DNA of 64,000 nt, taken from positions 1 through 64,000 of the forward strand of contig CALMTC010000007.1 of NCBI GenBank assembly GCA_937872535.1. The letters run 5' to 3'. Under the pieces are notes generated by a model. The model was not told the DNA's origin. It was given only the letters and a program-made list of their open reading frames with translations, and searched no databases. The translations under genes were made by a program, and so were the position numbers. How positions within the stretch are numbered: position 1 is the first letter of the stretch; every line of letters begins with the position of its first letter. This stretch comes from an uncultured bacterium (GTDB lineage Bacteria; Patescibacteriota; Gracilibacteria; Absconditabacterales; Absconditicoccaceae). Positions 10,622 through 22,946 of this stretch are shown here, in pieces.

Positions 10622-11557
10622 TTACTTTCAACTATTTTTTTTCATATTGATATAGACGAGAGAGTCCATTTCATGAGGTTCTCGGTTGGTTTGGAAGGTG
10701 TTTATTTTTTTGGAGTAATGGAAGGGAAGAATGTAGCCGCTGATGGTTTTGGAGTAGTGTTTATTGAGAGTATCCAGAAAATAAGTATTTTTGATAATTG
10801 AACTGATGATGATAAGATCCTGACCGATGCCAAATTTTTCCTGAAGTCGAGAGGTCAGCATCTGAGCATAGAAATCCAGAGACTTCGTAACGAGATCCTT
10901 TGCAAGCTCATTGAGATCGAGGTCTTCGACATTTTTATAAAGATAAGGCAGAATATTATTTTCCTGATAGATCGTTTTGAGAGCATTAATACCAAGATTG
11001 ATGGTGTCAAACTGTTTGTAAAATCAATCTTTTATCTGAACGAGTTTGGAGTATTCATCATAGATATACAACAAATTGAATTGCTGCTTGGAGATGGCAT
11101 CTTTGATAAAAAACTGCGTATAAAAAGACTCTGGAATTACTGTAATATTTTTATTGTGCTTTATTTGTCATAAAACCGCCATACAGTCAAATAAAGTTTT
11201 TTTCTTGATATAAACTAAGTGTAAACTCATGAAAATTTGACCTTTTTGACCAATGACAAACTTCGCTGGTGAGCCATCAACAAAAATAGTATTGATCGTA
11301 TGAAACAAAACTTCAGAGTCTGGATTTATCTCTTTTTTGATATGAGAAATTTTTTCATCTACTAGTTTATTAATATCGCTGATGGTGCAAGTATTTTCAA
11401 AATATTTGAGGATATCAAACTTAAAAAAATCAAATCTGGACTCATCGAGTAAAAAAACTTGTTCTTGATCTGCAAACTGTCTGGAATAGTCTAGGAGCTG
11501 AGAAAATTTTTTGTAGACGGTAAATTTGAAAAATTTTGCATTTTTTTGCTGGGTCAC
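10622..11557 (-). CDS. Hypothetical protein, possible actin-fold (FtsA/PilM-like)
   Basis: GTG at 11557 gives 311 residues, but the frame stays open upstream to 11617 (LKILLYYEYLHEKTNYFQV) without an ATG, so the true start may be non-AUG and earlier. The segment NLLYIYDEYSKLVQIKDGFY followed by TINLGINALKTIYQE resembles the phosphate-binding and adjoining parts of FtsA/PilM-type ASKHA ATPases. Near the C-terminus GQDLIIISSIIKN could be the second nucleotide loop. The resemblance is weak and the assignment is inference. No membrane segment is evident. UGA is used at CMAVLGQIK and IKDGFY. Confidence 0.55.
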
Positions 11558-11659
11558 TTGAAAATAATTGGTTTTTTCGTGGAGATATTCGTAGTAAAGC
11601 AGGATTTTGAGTCGGGTCTAAAGACTACAAAATAGTGGAATGAGCCAGAATATAATTTT

Positions 11660-12394
11660 TTATGAGAGAAAATATTCAATCAGAATCATCAGTGCAACAC
11701 TGATTGTAACTATCGTTGCCATAAGATTTTCTGATATATTTTTTAATGCTTCGGGAAAAAGCTCACTAAATGACATCCAAATCATAGCACCAGCTGCGAA
11801 GCCAAGCCCCAATGGTAGAGAAAGCGGAAAGTGAGTCACTATCCAAAAAGCTGGAAGTGCCATAAGTGGCTGAGGCAAGCTAGTAAAAATACTTCGTAAT
11901 GCTGCTTTCCACGGAGAGACTCACTTTGGAATCATAGTAAGACAAATAGCTAGTCATTCAGGAATATTTTGGATTGCTATGATAAGAGATACAAAAATAC
12001 CAAATGTCATAGATGGTCAAAATGATACTCCCATTGCAACTCCTTCACAAAACGAATGAGCAAACATCACACCAACCATCAATAAAACTTTTTTTGCGTT
12101 TGCTCATTTGAGACCAGAGAACTTTAAATCTTCATATTGATCTAAAAATCTTGCAGACAAAATAATAAAGACAAGTCATCATAAAATCCCTCAGAAAACT
12201 CCTCGAATGCTATATTTCATTCACTGTTCGATCATTCCAAAACTAGCCACCATCATCAGTGCCCCAGCTATTGCACTTCCAATAGAAACAAATCTATGTG
12301 AAAATGTTTTCTGAAAAATAAAAGGAATAGCACCCAATCAGCTGGCTGCTGATGTCAGTAAAGCATAGAGTAAAATTGTTATTTGAGAGACCAT
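11660..12394 (-). CDS. ZIP-family divalent metal transporter
   Basis: A 244-residue integral membrane protein with about eight hydrophobic segments. The metal-pathway motifs of the ZIP family are visible: MFAHSFCEGVAMG in TM4 (about 115) and AIQNIPEGLAICL in TM5. FAAGAMIWMSFSELFPEA near the C-terminus is typical of the GufA/ZupT-like branch. It probably imports Zn2+ or related ions. Many UGA codons fall in membrane glycines. Substrate cannot be told from sequence. The TAA at 11660 is close to the convergent neighbour's upstream region. Confidence 0.88.
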
Positions 12395-12524
12395 ATTTTT
12401 TCGCAGTATTAAAAATTTTTTATGCTGGATAATGTACTATAGAATTATTGAATCGTCGTACACCGACCTACGACAATGCAAAGCTACTCCCCCCAGTTCT
12501 TTGGGACGAACACAACGACGAGAA

Positions 12525-14861
12525 TTATTCTGATTCTTGCGATTTTTCTATTTTGATATTTTCTGCATTTTTACAGTCTGGATAGTGATCACAAGCTAGG
12601 AATGGGCCGCGTTTTGATTTTTTGACATGCATCGTTCCTTCTCCACACTTGGAACACTTTTTACCACCAAACTTATTTTCTAGTTCTACGATCTGAGGAT
12701 CTGGAATAGACTGGATTCGCTTCACAGCAGGATAGTCTGATGATGAAAGAAATGGTCCAAATCTACCTACTCTCACGACAATCGTTCCGCCAGCTGGACA
12801 AGGCTTTCCTTCATAAAGCTCTTTTAATTTGGAAAGACGATCTGATTGTTCTGGAGTTTCCTCGATGTGTTTACAGTCTGGATAACGAGAACAGCCAATA
12901 AATTTTCCTGTTTTTCAAAACTTATAAACAAGATCTCCTTCTTTACACTCTGGACATTTTCTTCACACTAAAATTTGTTCTTTGTCACCAGCGTCAGCTT
13001 TTTTGATCTCAGCTGAGAAATTTTTGTAAAAATCGCCCATCATGCCTTGTCGCTTGATTTCTCCTGTCGCGATCTCATCGAGCTTATTTTCCAGATGAGC
13101 TGTAAATTCATAGCTCATCAGATCGTGAAAATATTTTTCGAGATAGTCTGTCACTACAAAAGCTATATCTGTCGGCAATAATTTTTTTTCTTCCTTGACG
13201 ACATAGCCTCTGTCTTGGATAGTCTGAATGGTCGGTGCATAGGTCGATGGTCTACCAATTCCCTTAGCTTCCAGAGCTTTTACCAAAGATGCTTCTGTAA
13301 ATCTAGCTGGTGGCTTCGTATATTGCTGATGAGCTTCGATACTCTTTGAGTTCAAGACTGATCATTCTTTGAGAGCTGGTAAGATAATATCTTCCTGAGA
13401 ATTTTCATACAAAACTAAAAATCCATCAAAAGTAATTACCTGGCCTTTACTGATCCAAGTACTTTTTTTATCGAGTGGAGAAAATGAGTAAGTCGTAGTC
13501 TCAACAAGTGCATCTGCCATCTGAGTAGCTACTGTTCTTCTCCAGATGAGATCATAAAGTCTGAGTTCTTGAGCAGAAAGTCAACTTTTTTTAGGAGTTT
13601 TATCTATATAGGTCGGTCTGATAGCTTCGTGAGCTTCCTGAGCGTTTGCTGATTTTCCCTTGTAGACTCTTTTTTGAAGATAACGAGATCCGTACTGCGC
13701 AGTGATAAAATCTGAACAAGCATCAACTGCTACTGTTGATAAATTGGTGCTGTCCGTTCTCATATAGGTGATAAAACCATTTTCATATAATTTTTGGGCG
13801 ACAGACATGACTTGTTTTACTCATCGTCACAGTTTACTCGATGCCGTCTGCTGAAGTGTCGAAGTAATAAACGGAGCTGGAGGAGTTTTTTTACCTGCTT
13901 TTTTCTCTATCGAATCAAGCGTAAACGGCAGCTTTGAAACTATCTCTAAAGTAACACCTTTCGTAGCAGAAGATCAACCTTTTTTTTCTCATGATTGTTT
14001 TTTTTCTTTTGAGTCAGAAAGATTTATTTCCAATGTTTTTAAAAATTTTTCAACCTGGTCACGATTCACTAAATCACAATTTTTCCCATTTATTTTAGCT
14101 AGTTCACATTCTAGTTCGTCTTTTGCGTTTGACAAAAAAGCTTTGAGTTTCCAGTGTTCCTCTGGTTTAAAAGCTTGTATTTCTCTTTCTTTTTCTACAA
14201 TGAGCTTCACTGCTACTGATTGCACTCTTCCTGCGCTCAGTCATCTTTTTATTTTATCCCAGAGAACTGGTGAGATCGTAAATCAGACTAATCTATCCAG
14301 TAGTCTTCTCCCCTGCTGAGCATCGACAAGATTCATGTCTATGTGTCTATAATTTTCGATAGCATGCTGAATTGCTGGTTTGGTGATTTCGTGAAATACA
14401 ATTCTAGGTGTCTTAGCTGTATCTAGTTTGAGTTGATTAGCGATATGCCAACCGATAGCTTCTCCTTCGCGGTCTTCATCCGTTGCAATCCAAACCTGAT
14501 CTACTGTCTTAGCGAGGGCTTTTAGTTCTGAAATTACTTTTTTCTTACTATCTGAGACTTCATAAGTCGGTTCAAAATTATTTTTTATATCAATACCCAG
14601 TTTTTTTGATGGTAAATCAACGACATGTCCCATCGATGCTCTCACTTCGTACGAGTTCCCCAAAAAATTTTTGATAGTTTTAGCTTTGGCTGGAGACTCT
14701 ACTATCACCAAATTTCTTCCTCACTTTTTTACTTCGTGAATTATTTGTGGCTTGGATATGTTTTTTTTCTTTGTCGTAGCCGCCGTAGCCTTTTTTTTGG
14801 TAGTAGCTTTTTTAGTAGTTGTCTTTTTATCTGAAGAACTTGTAGTTTTTTTAATTGGCAT
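12525..14861 (-). CDS. topA: DNA topoisomerase I
   Basis: A 778-residue type IA topoisomerase that relaxes negative supercoils. A 45-residue Lys/Thr/Ala-rich tail ([15 protein letters not shown]) precedes the TOPRIM domain ([32 protein letters not shown]). The catalytic tyrosine lies in [13 protein letters not shown] at about 365. Two C-terminal zinc-ribbon modules carry CxxC pairs (KCSKCGEG and [10 protein letters not shown] in the second). The ATG at 14861 was chosen because upstream in-frame sequence looks non-coding. The basic N-terminal extension is unusual and resembles the H1-like protein at 22358. Confidence 0.95.
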
Positions 14862-15256
14862 TCGTCCCAGTCGAATGAATAAAATTTTTCCGTTTACATT
14901 TTTGTACTTATAGTAAAAACTTTTTGAGATACAAGTGACAAGGCTATAGAAAAATTTTTGACGCATTGAAAAATAAATTTCTTATTTAAAAATTTTATTT
15001 CTGGTAAATATTTCTTAAAATACAGCTGCAAAACAATATGAATGTAAAAATGTAGATGCAATAAATTGCGTCTCTATAGAAAATTATTTTCTGGTAAATG
15101 TAAAAAATTAAAAATCTCGCTGGGTAATAAAACTCGTTGTTTCTCATTTTCTCAATGACGACGAAACAATTTCTATGATTTTGATTTTAATTATGGATTG
15201 CCGTGCTCCGCTCGCAATGACGAAATACAAGGGCAGAATAAAAAAAATTATATAAA
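14862..15256. other. Intergenic region with repeats
   Basis: This 395-bp gap holds a degenerate copy of the AGACGC/GCGTCT inverted repeat followed by AAAATTATTTTCTGG (about 15050-15097) and a GCTCGCAATGACG patch like one at 62839. No gene is supported in it. Confidence 0.6.
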
Positions 15257-15597
15257 AAAATCTAGGCATAAGCCCGATTCTGTTTTGTGGTAGAATTTGT
15301 CTGAGTCGCGTATAGCGAGTTTGAGCACTTTCCCTTTCAGGTAAGCTTGCACCAGCTACGGTTTACCGCTCGACGAGCATCTGCTCGACTGAGGTGAAGT
15401 ACCGATCCTGCATTGCTGCGAGATCTGATCTTCTCGTTGCACCTTTTACACCGCTAAAGCGGGTTAGTTTTCGTCTCTGTGGCACTTTCGTTTGGTCTGC
15501 CTCTCGCAGACATCCAGCACCCGTTAGGTGATAGCTTTTTGATGGTGTCGGGACTTTCCTCTCCAGTTACCTGGAGTACTACCTGTCTAGATTTTCT
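15257..15597 (-). ncRNA. rnpB: RNase P RNA
   Basis: On the minus strand the transcript contains GAGAGGAAAGTCCCGAC (the conserved P4 5' strand) near its 5' end and CAGAATCGGGCTTATGCC near its 3' end. The termini pair perfectly (AAAATCTAG with CTAGATTTT) to form P1. Length is about 341 nt, normal for a bacterial type A RNA. It processes tRNA 5' ends with RnpA. Ends are set from the P1 pairing and are approximate. Confidence 0.93.
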
Positions 15598-15819
15598 CAG
15601 TACTTGTAGTGATTTAGAGATTTATTTCAAGCTTGAGCTTGTTTTATTTTCGGCTTCCATAAAAAATCCAGTCTGTTTTTCGATGAGTTTGTGATCTTTT
15701 TCGTGAAGACTTGAGATTAGAGGGCTTTTCTAGAAATAGACTTTTGGTTGCATTAGTGGTGGCAGTTGGTTATAAGTAACCAGAGTAAAAATTTTTATTA
15801 TTTTGATATAGTTATTCAC

Positions 15820-16044
15820 ATGAGAACTCTTTTACTAGGTGCAATGTTGTTTTCTGGTGTTGTTTTTATGGTTTCTGTGCTTTTGATGTCGCCAAAAGGA
15901 AGTATCTGATTTGGGATCTGAGGCGCTGCTTCTACTAATGAGTACGGTAGCAAAAAATCTATCGAACATAGACTTAAAAGAATCGCTCTCGTTGCTGCCA
16001 TTATTTTTGGTGTAGCGGTAGTCATTTTACCTTATACTGCATAA
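15820..16044 (+). CDS. secG: Preprotein translocase subunit SecG
   Basis: A 74-residue protein with two transmembrane helices and the SecG loop: MSPKGSIGFGIGGAASTNEY, followed by a KK/RLKR positive stretch. Four UGA codons code Gly in the loop. It is an accessory subunit of the SecYEG channel. It starts about 25 bp after a CCAGAGTAAAAATTTTT motif. The next gene begins 1 bp after its TAA, so the two are likely co-translated. Confidence 0.9.
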
Positions 16045-16045
16045 C

Positions 16046-18094
16046 ATGAACTCGTCACTGAGTGGCCTTATTGGCAAAATTCTTAAGTATACTTTTTTCT
16101 GATTTTTGTTAGTATGGCTTTTATTGAGTGGTAGTGTCTTCTATAGATATATTTTTGAAGTTTCTTCCAAAACAATCGCAAAGTGAGGAACTTTCGTAGA
16201 AGCTATCTTTGATACGATCACTTTTTTGCCGTATACCAACATGAAGGGAAATAATTCTTTTTATAAAGGACTTCTTTTCAATTCTTGTATCAAAGCATCG
16301 AGTGATTGATGATCTCAGAAATTTGAGGATGATCTTTGTAAAGTAACTACTACTGACTACAGAAACTATTTCGTCAAGCTCAAGACGGATGATAGAAAAT
16401 GGTCTGACTGAGTCCCTGTGACTCTCGATGATATCAAATTTACTTATGAGACAATCATCAAGGACAATGTCCGAAAAGTGGCAGACCTCCAGCCTTATAA
16501 CAAACTGGAAGTCGCACTCACAAACGATAAAAGACTGAGAGTTTCTTTCCCAAACTCAAGCATCGACAATATTTTGTTTTTTACTAATTTTATTCTTCCT
16601 CAGCACAAACTTCACAGTACTGACTTTGAAAGTTATGTTGCAGAGTTTAGTAGAAATCCAGTGAGAACAAATTGTGCTAAACTTGAACCTCAAAATAAAG
16701 ACCCAAATAGCTTGATTTTTAATCTCTTGGAGTGCCCATCATCAAGTTTGAATTATTACCAGATTAAAAGTTTTAAAAGTTTTGAAGCATTTCAGAAATC
16801 TTTTGCTCAGTCTCAGCAAAGTATTATTGATATGTATTCTTATCCTCAAAATTTATCGGGATATGACTGATATAATGCTGTTCTTAGCTCTTATATGACT
16901 CTTTTTTTCAACAACACTTCAAGAAGAATCAACACTCCCATCAAAGAATGACTTATTAGTTTGATAAATAGTGATTTTTATAGCGAAGGCTTTCAAGCTT
17001 TCTTAAAAAGAGATCATTCACTGTTTAATAGTCGACAAATTCAGTGAAAAAATATTCTGAAACCTCTTCAAGAGTTTAATCCTTCTGATGAACTTAATAA
17101 ACAAGATTTTGATAAACTCAATATAGCTCCCTTGCCTTGAGAAATTTCGATCAAAAATAGAAATAACAAAAATACATATTACTCAAACGAACTTATTAAC
17201 AATAAAAATATTAGAATTCTGCTGGATAGGGAGTTTGATAAGATAACAGTTTCTTATAACTGATGACCTGATATCACAACGAAAACTTTTGATAAAAAGA
17301 AAAGAATTACTTTCTATAATATCTGAACAGATCAAAATAATCTTCAATACGGTTTGAATACCTATAAAATCAAAGCTTATAGAGGAAAAAATTCCTACAA
17401 TATAATGGATATCAACTTTTATGTCATTGAAGAAGGTGAAGATATTAGTAGTAGCTGAGCTATTGACGATGTTGATCCTGCTAGAAAAATTAAGATCATC
17501 TATCAAAAAGAACCGAATAGTTATTTCGTCGTAAATAGACTTGTTGAGATTTTTAAGAAAAAGTGAATCAATAAGTATTTTGTCTTTTTGGGCTATACTG
17601 ATACAGCTGAACTTGAAGGAAAAATAGTTACAGAAGACTACGATATAGTCATCAGAAGCATCAACCTTGCTTGAAAACAAGATATATCTCCTCTCTTTCT
17701 CACTGACTCCCCTGCCGTTAATCCTACTTTCTTCAAAAATCCAGACTTTGCTGGGTTTATCAATCAGTACTACTACAGTACCCAAAAAACTCAAGAGATT
17801 GTAAAATCTGAAATCGATAAAATCTATGCTAGTGAGCTTCCTCTTATTATCCTTGGAAAAAATATTACTCCCATCTATCTTAGAAGTTCCTTTAAAGGTT
17901 TCAAACCTGATTCATTGCAACTTTATGAGTCTACTCTCAGAGAATATCTTTTCAATAATATCAAACTTGTCCATGGAATTGATCTTGATAGAAATGTGAT
18001 TTTCAATTACGGTAACTTTCTTCACTTTTTGATGCAAGCTACTGGACAAACTGGGTCATTAACTCCCGAGAGTTCTTCTGGAACTACTTTATAA
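16046..18094 (+). CDS. Peptide/nickel-type ABC solute-binding protein (SBP_bac_5 family)
   Basis: A 682-residue protein with an N-terminal hydrophobic anchor (about 12-35) and then GTFVEAIFDTITFLPYTN and NSFYKGLLFNSC, the pattern of DppA/OppA-type binding proteins. WSDGVPVTLDDIKFTYE is the characteristic family motif. No lipobox cysteine is clear, so it may be a membrane-anchored rather than lipid-anchored receptor. No permease or ATPase genes lie nearby. It follows secG by 1 bp and precedes the M50 protease gene by 18 bp. Confidence 0.85.
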
Positions 18095-18112
18095 TATCTT
18101 ACCTTTTGATAC

Positions 18113-18784
18113 ATGGTTTCTCTCCCAGAAGTTATTTCTTTTGTATTTATTATTATCACTTTGGCGATATCGATAGGACTTCATGAGTATGCTCATGCCT
18201 ATGTTTCTCGAAAACTCTGAGATCCGACTCCTCAGTTTCAGTGAAGACTGACTCCAAATCCACTGGCTCATATTGATCCAATTGGTTTTTTGATGATATT
18301 TTTGGTGAATTTCTGATGGGGAAAACCTGTTCAAGTCAATCCTATGTATTACCGCAATCCTGTCCAATGAGAACTAATGGTAGCATTGGCTGGACCATTT
18401 ACTAATTTGCTTTTGGCTTTGGCTGGAGCTTGTGTGATAGCGATCTATAGCCGTATCATTGGACTCAATGAGTTTGATCTTCTTCAGTGAGTTTCTTATG
18501 ATTACATGATTATTTTTTGGCTTCAGTTTTCTTATATCAATATTGCACTGGCTGTTTTCAATATGATTCCTCTTCCTCCACTTGATGGGTTCAGGCTGAT
18601 AAAAACTTTTTTTAGACCAGTTGCTGTTCTTATTGAAAAGTACTCATTTGCTATTAGTATCGTTTTCTTACTGGCTATCGCTTTGCCTGGAAACTTTCTC
18701 GGTAGCGCTATAGGAACTTATATTCACAGTGTCAGCTCGACGCTTTTTTACTGGATATTTTTCTTGGTGAGTCAGATTTTTTAG
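18113..18784 (+). CDS. Site-2-type zinc metalloprotease (peptidase M50)
   Basis: A 223-residue integral membrane protease. The zinc motif HEYAHA is at about 24-29 and the third-ligand motif NMIPLPPLDGF at about 152-162. The central WGKPVQVNP and LAGPFTNLLLA segments are typical of M50B (Rip-like) members. No PDZ domain is present, as in the short soluble-domain-free branch. It probably cleaves membrane-embedded substrates, which are unknown. It ends 80 bp before prfA. Confidence 0.88.
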
Positions 18785-18864
18785 CTAAAAACCTTCCCTA
18801 CCTAAAGAGGGAATTAATTTATAGGATCATCAGAATAAAATTTTTTATTGAGTTATAGTGAAAA

Positions 18865-19941
18865 ATGGTAGAAAAATTATTGGAGATAGAACAAAAATAT
18901 TTGTCACTGACTGAGGAATTGATCAGAGCAAGCAATGAAGGAAATGTCAGTGAGATGACTTCACTGAATAAGCAAGTTTCTCAGCTCGAGGAGATTTACT
19001 CACTTTTTCAGGAATATAAAAAAGCAGCAGATCAGATCAAAGAAGCGAAAGATATTTTGGCGACGGAGTCAGATTCTGAACTTATTGAAATGGCGAAAGC
19101 TCAGATGAATGATGAGCAAAAAAATCTCGATAAAATTGAAGATAATTTAAAAATTGCTCTTTTGCCAAAAGATCCGAATGATGATAAAAATATTTATCTG
19201 GAAATCAGACCTGCTGCCGGAGGCGATGAAGCTGGACTTTTTGCTGCTGAAGTTCTCAAAATGTATATGAACTATGCTCAAAAAATGTGACGAAAAACTG
19301 AAATAGTAGAAACCCAATACTCTGATGTCTGAGGACTTAAATTTGCTATGGTCAAAATGTCTGGATATAAAGTTTACTCGATTATGAAGTTTGAAAGCTG
19401 AGTTCACAGAGTCCAAAGAATCCCTGCGACTGAGTCAAATGGAAGAGTTCATACTTCGACGATCACTGTAGCGATTATGCCGGAAGTCGATGATGTAGAG
19501 GTCAAAATCGATGCTAAAGATGTGACGATGGATACCTATGCTGCTTCGTCTGCTGGATGACAAAATGCCAACAAAAACCAGACAGGAGTCAGACTTCACC
19601 ACCTTCCTAGTGGACTGATTGTCACGATTGGAGATAGTAAGTCTCAGCTTCAAAATAAAGAAAAAGCTCGACAGGTTCTCAAATCGAGACTTTACCAGAT
19701 CGAGCAAGACAAGCAAATGGCTGAGACGAGACAGGTAAGATGAGATCAGATCGGTGGCTGAGATAGGTCTGAAAAAATCAGAACTTATAATTTTCCTCAA
19801 GATAGAATCACAGATCACCGTATCAAGCAGTCTCGATCAAATCTCCCTGCTATTATGCTCGGTGAAATTGACGATATCATCAACGCTATGGCTCTAGAAA
19901 ATCAGGCTAGACTAATGAGTGTTTCACAACAAACGGCGTAA
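18865..19941 (+). CDS. prfA: Peptide chain release factor 1
   Basis: A 358-residue class I release factor. The stop-codon tripeptide is PAT at 187-189, which reads UAA and UAG. The catalytic GGQ is at 231-233, and its second Gly is itself encoded by UGA (19558). Six UGA codons occur in the gene. RF1 decodes only UAA/UAG, so this factor is compatible with UGA as a sense codon. No prfB (RF2) is seen in the window. The C-terminal [15 protein letters not shown] segment is standard. Confidence 0.96.
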
Positions 19942-19978
19942 TTTTTTTGAAAAGATTTTTATTCTGGCTATTGCCAAA

Positions 19979-20010
19979 AAATGTAGACGCAATAAATTGC
20001 GTCTCTATGA
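19979..20010. repeat. IR repeat AGACGCAATAAATTGCGTCT, copy 3
   Basis: A perfect copy of the inverted repeat seen at 1603, in the gap between prfA and recG. Confidence 0.8.
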
Positions 20011-20127
20011 AAATATTTGTAATATTTTTTAATTTTTTTATGTGATAAAAAAGTATTTTTATCTCCATGCTAAAAATATTTCTTATTTTCCTTTGACATT
20101 GGAGTCGTGACAAATAGATTGGTGGGT

Positions 20128-22245
20128 ATGGATTTGCAAAAAATACTGAGAACAAATGCAAGGTATATGGATCTTTTGAAGAGTGCTGGTATCACTACGA
20201 TGCAGCAGTTTTTTGAATTTTTGCCGAGAGCTCATGAGGATAGACAACATCTGAGATTACTCAATGAGCTGGCTTCTGATCAGGATGTTTACTCAGTAAA
20301 AGGTAAAATTCTGGATAAAAAAATGCTCTTTTTTGGTGGAAAAAAAAGAATAGAATTCCTCTTTGAAGATCCGAATGGACAGCAAGCGAAAGCAGTGTTT
20401 TACAATGCGACTTTTATCTGGAAACAGGTGGAAAAGGATGCAATTTATATTTTCGTCGGGAAGCCTAAGTTTATCAAAAATCAGATCAGTTTTTGGCATC
20501 CAGAAATGATCAAGACTCAGTGATTTGAGTACAATGAGAATCCACTCGAGTGATCAGGAGTCTTGACTCAAAAGACTGAGATTCTGGAAGGAGATCAGCC
20601 AACGATTGGTCGTTTGTATCCGATTTATACAGAAATAGCAGGAATAAAATCTTCGTGGTTTGCAAAAAAAACTTGGGATAATTTACATCGTATTCCTGAA
20701 ATTTTTCGTGAATATTTACCAGAATTATTTTTGAAAGAGTTTGGAGTGTTGGATATTTGTAGTACAATCAAACAGATTCACTACCCTGACTCTCCTGAGA
20801 TGAAGCAAAAAGCTGTCCAGAGAATTTTTTTTGATAGATTGCTGAGGGTGCAGATTAGTTCCCAGCTGAGTAAAGAGCTTTATCAGTCTGAGTTTCACGA
20901 TGAGTTTGCTCATGGGCCAGCTGTGCAGCCAGATCGAGAAACGGTCAAACGAGTTCTCGAAAAGCTGCCTTTTGAGCTGACGAATGCACAAAAAAAAGTC
21001 CTGAAACATGTTATCGAAGATTTCCACTCGCATCGTCCGATGCTGAGACTTTTGCAATGAGATGTCGGAAGCTGAAAAACGATCGTGGCTGCGGTGGCTG
21101 CTTACTATATCATCAAAAAATTCTGAGCTCAAGTAGCTTTTTTGGCGCCACTGGAGGTGCTCGCTCAGCAGCACTATAAGTCGATGGCGAAGGTGCTTTT
21201 GCCGCTCGGTGTCAATCTCCAGTGCATCACCGGCTCTGTGACTAAAAGTCAAAAAGAAAAACTCAAAGCTGATCTGCTCAGCTGAACTATCGATCTGATT
21301 ATCTGAACTCATGCGGTGCTTCAGGAAGATGTTCAGTTCAAAAAACTTTTGTATGTGGTGATCGATGAACAGCATAAATTCTGAGTCAAACAGAGATCTT
21401 TTTTTCGTAGATTTCAGTCTCCCCATATTTTACAGATGAGTGCTACTCCGATTCCAAGATCGATGGCTTTGGCTTTTTTTGGTGAATTTGATGTGAGTAT
21501 CATCGACGAGATGCCTCAGTGAAGAAAGCCAATTATCACCAAAATTATTTCTGAAAAAGAGCTTATCAAGCTTAAACAACGAGTTCTCACTAAAATTTCT
21601 CAAAATCAGCAAGTTTTTATCGTGACTCCGCTGATCGAAGAAAGTGAGAAGATGGAAAATATCAAATCTGTACTCAAAGAGTTTGAAGAGATTTGCGATT
21701 TATATCCTGAACTTCATGGTCAAATAGGACTTCTTCATGGAAAACTGAAACCCAAAGAAAAAGACCAGATTATGAATTTTTTTAAGGAATGAAAATTTAA
21801 AATTCTGGTAAGTACAACAGTTATCGAAGTAGGTGTCGATGTGCCTCAGGCTTCGATTATGATCATCAAAAATGCTGAGAGATTTGGGCTGTCGCAGCTT
21901 CATCAGCTGAGAGGAAGAGTCGGAAGATCTGATATCCAGTCGTACTGTTTTCTGGAGACGAGAAGTAAGACACCTGAGACGATGAGAAGGCTCAAGGCGC
22001 TCGAAGAGACAAATGACGGGTTTAAGCTGGCTGAGCTCGATCTTCATTTCCGTGGAGCTGGAGAGATACTGGGCTTGAGGCAGTCGGGAGAGAGTGATCT
22101 GCCGCTCGAGATTTTGGCAGATTTAAAATTTTTGGAAAAAGTACAAGATGCGGCGAAGTGGTTACTCGAGAGATATCCCAATCTTGATGGGCTTCCTGAG
22201 CTCAAAGCAAGAATAAATGAGTCGCTCGGAGATATTATGGCATAG
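20128..22245 (+). CDS. recG: ATP-dependent DNA helicase RecG
   Basis: A 705-residue superfamily 2 helicase that regresses stalled forks. The N-terminal wedge/OB region (about 1-160) is followed by the helicase core. Walker A is GDVGSGKT at 311-318, with both its first and third Gly encoded by UGA. Walker B/DExH is DEQHKFG. MSATPIPRSMALA is motif III, and QLRGRVGRSDIQSY is motif VI. The C-terminal FRGAGEILGLRQSG is a RecG signature. A GTG at 20107 is in frame, but ATG 20128 gives the usual N-terminus. It stops at TAG 22243. Confidence 0.95.
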
Positions 22246-22357
22246 TTTTTTTCTTACAAGTCAAGAATATTTTCTCGTGAGGTAGGAGGTTTTTTGCTTT
22301 CTTTGGATAATTTCCTATCCTAGAGAGGATGAATTTTTACCTTTGAACCAAACTTAA

Positions 22358-22894
22358 ATGAAAAAAACTTCTGTAAAAAACACAAAAAAATCTGTAGCTG
22401 TAAAAAAAACTGCTCCAGTAGCAGCGAAAAAAGTAGTAGCTCCAATGAAAAAAGTAGCTGTAAAAGCGGTAGCGAAAAAAGCACCTGCAAAGACAACAGT
22501 AAAAAAAGTAGCGGCTCCTGTGAAAAAAACTGTAGCGAAAAAGCCACTTTCAAAGAAAGTAGCTCCAGCTAAGAAAACTGTAGCGAAAAAAACAGTAAAA
22601 AAAGTAAGTATCCCAGTAGTAAAAACTCAAGAACCAAAAGGATTTTTTGGTCGAGTAATGAGCTTGTTTAGTAATCCTAGCGTAATCGCTGCTGAAAAAA
22701 AAGCTGCTGAATATGCTAAAGTAATTGCCGATGAAGCAATGCAAGCTGAAAAAATTGCTGAAGCAAAAGTAAAAGAAATTGCTCCTGTAATTAAACAAAA
22801 AACTGTAGAAACTTCTGGTAAACTTGCAAAATGGATGGATGATCTTTTCACTGAAGAACAGAAAAAATTCACTTCTAGAAAACTGAAAAAATAG
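22358..22894 (+). CDS. Histone H1-like Lys/Ala-rich protein
   Basis: A 178-residue protein. Residues 1-90 are almost entirely Lys, Ala, Val and Pro in AKK-type repeats (for example KKVAAPVKKTVAKK), as in bacterial H1-like DNA-binding proteins. The C-terminal half (EPKGFFGRVMSLFSNPSVIA onward) is a conventional amphipathic helical domain. It contains no UGA, using GGT/GGA for its few glycines. It probably binds nucleic acid. The terminator at 22947-22971 follows. Confidence 0.75.
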   Translation: MKKTSVKNTKKSVAVKKTAPVAAKKVVAPMKKVAVKAVAKKAPAKTTVKKVAAPVKKTVAKKPLSKKVAPAKKTVAKKTVKKVSIPVVKTQEPKGFFGRVMSLFSNPSVIAAEKKAAEYAKVIADEAMQAEKIAEAKVKEIAPVIKQKTVETSGKLAKWMDDLFTEEQKKFTSRKLKK

Positions 22895-22946
22895 TTTCTT
22901 AAAAATCTCCCCTTCCCCTCCTTCAGTAAGGAGGGAATAAGAAAAA

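Noticed and set aside
17183-17794. 203-residue minus ORF
   Set aside because: It is antisense to the solute-binding protein, whose family motifs are clear.
20725-21426. 233-residue minus ORF
   Set aside because: Antisense shadow of recG.
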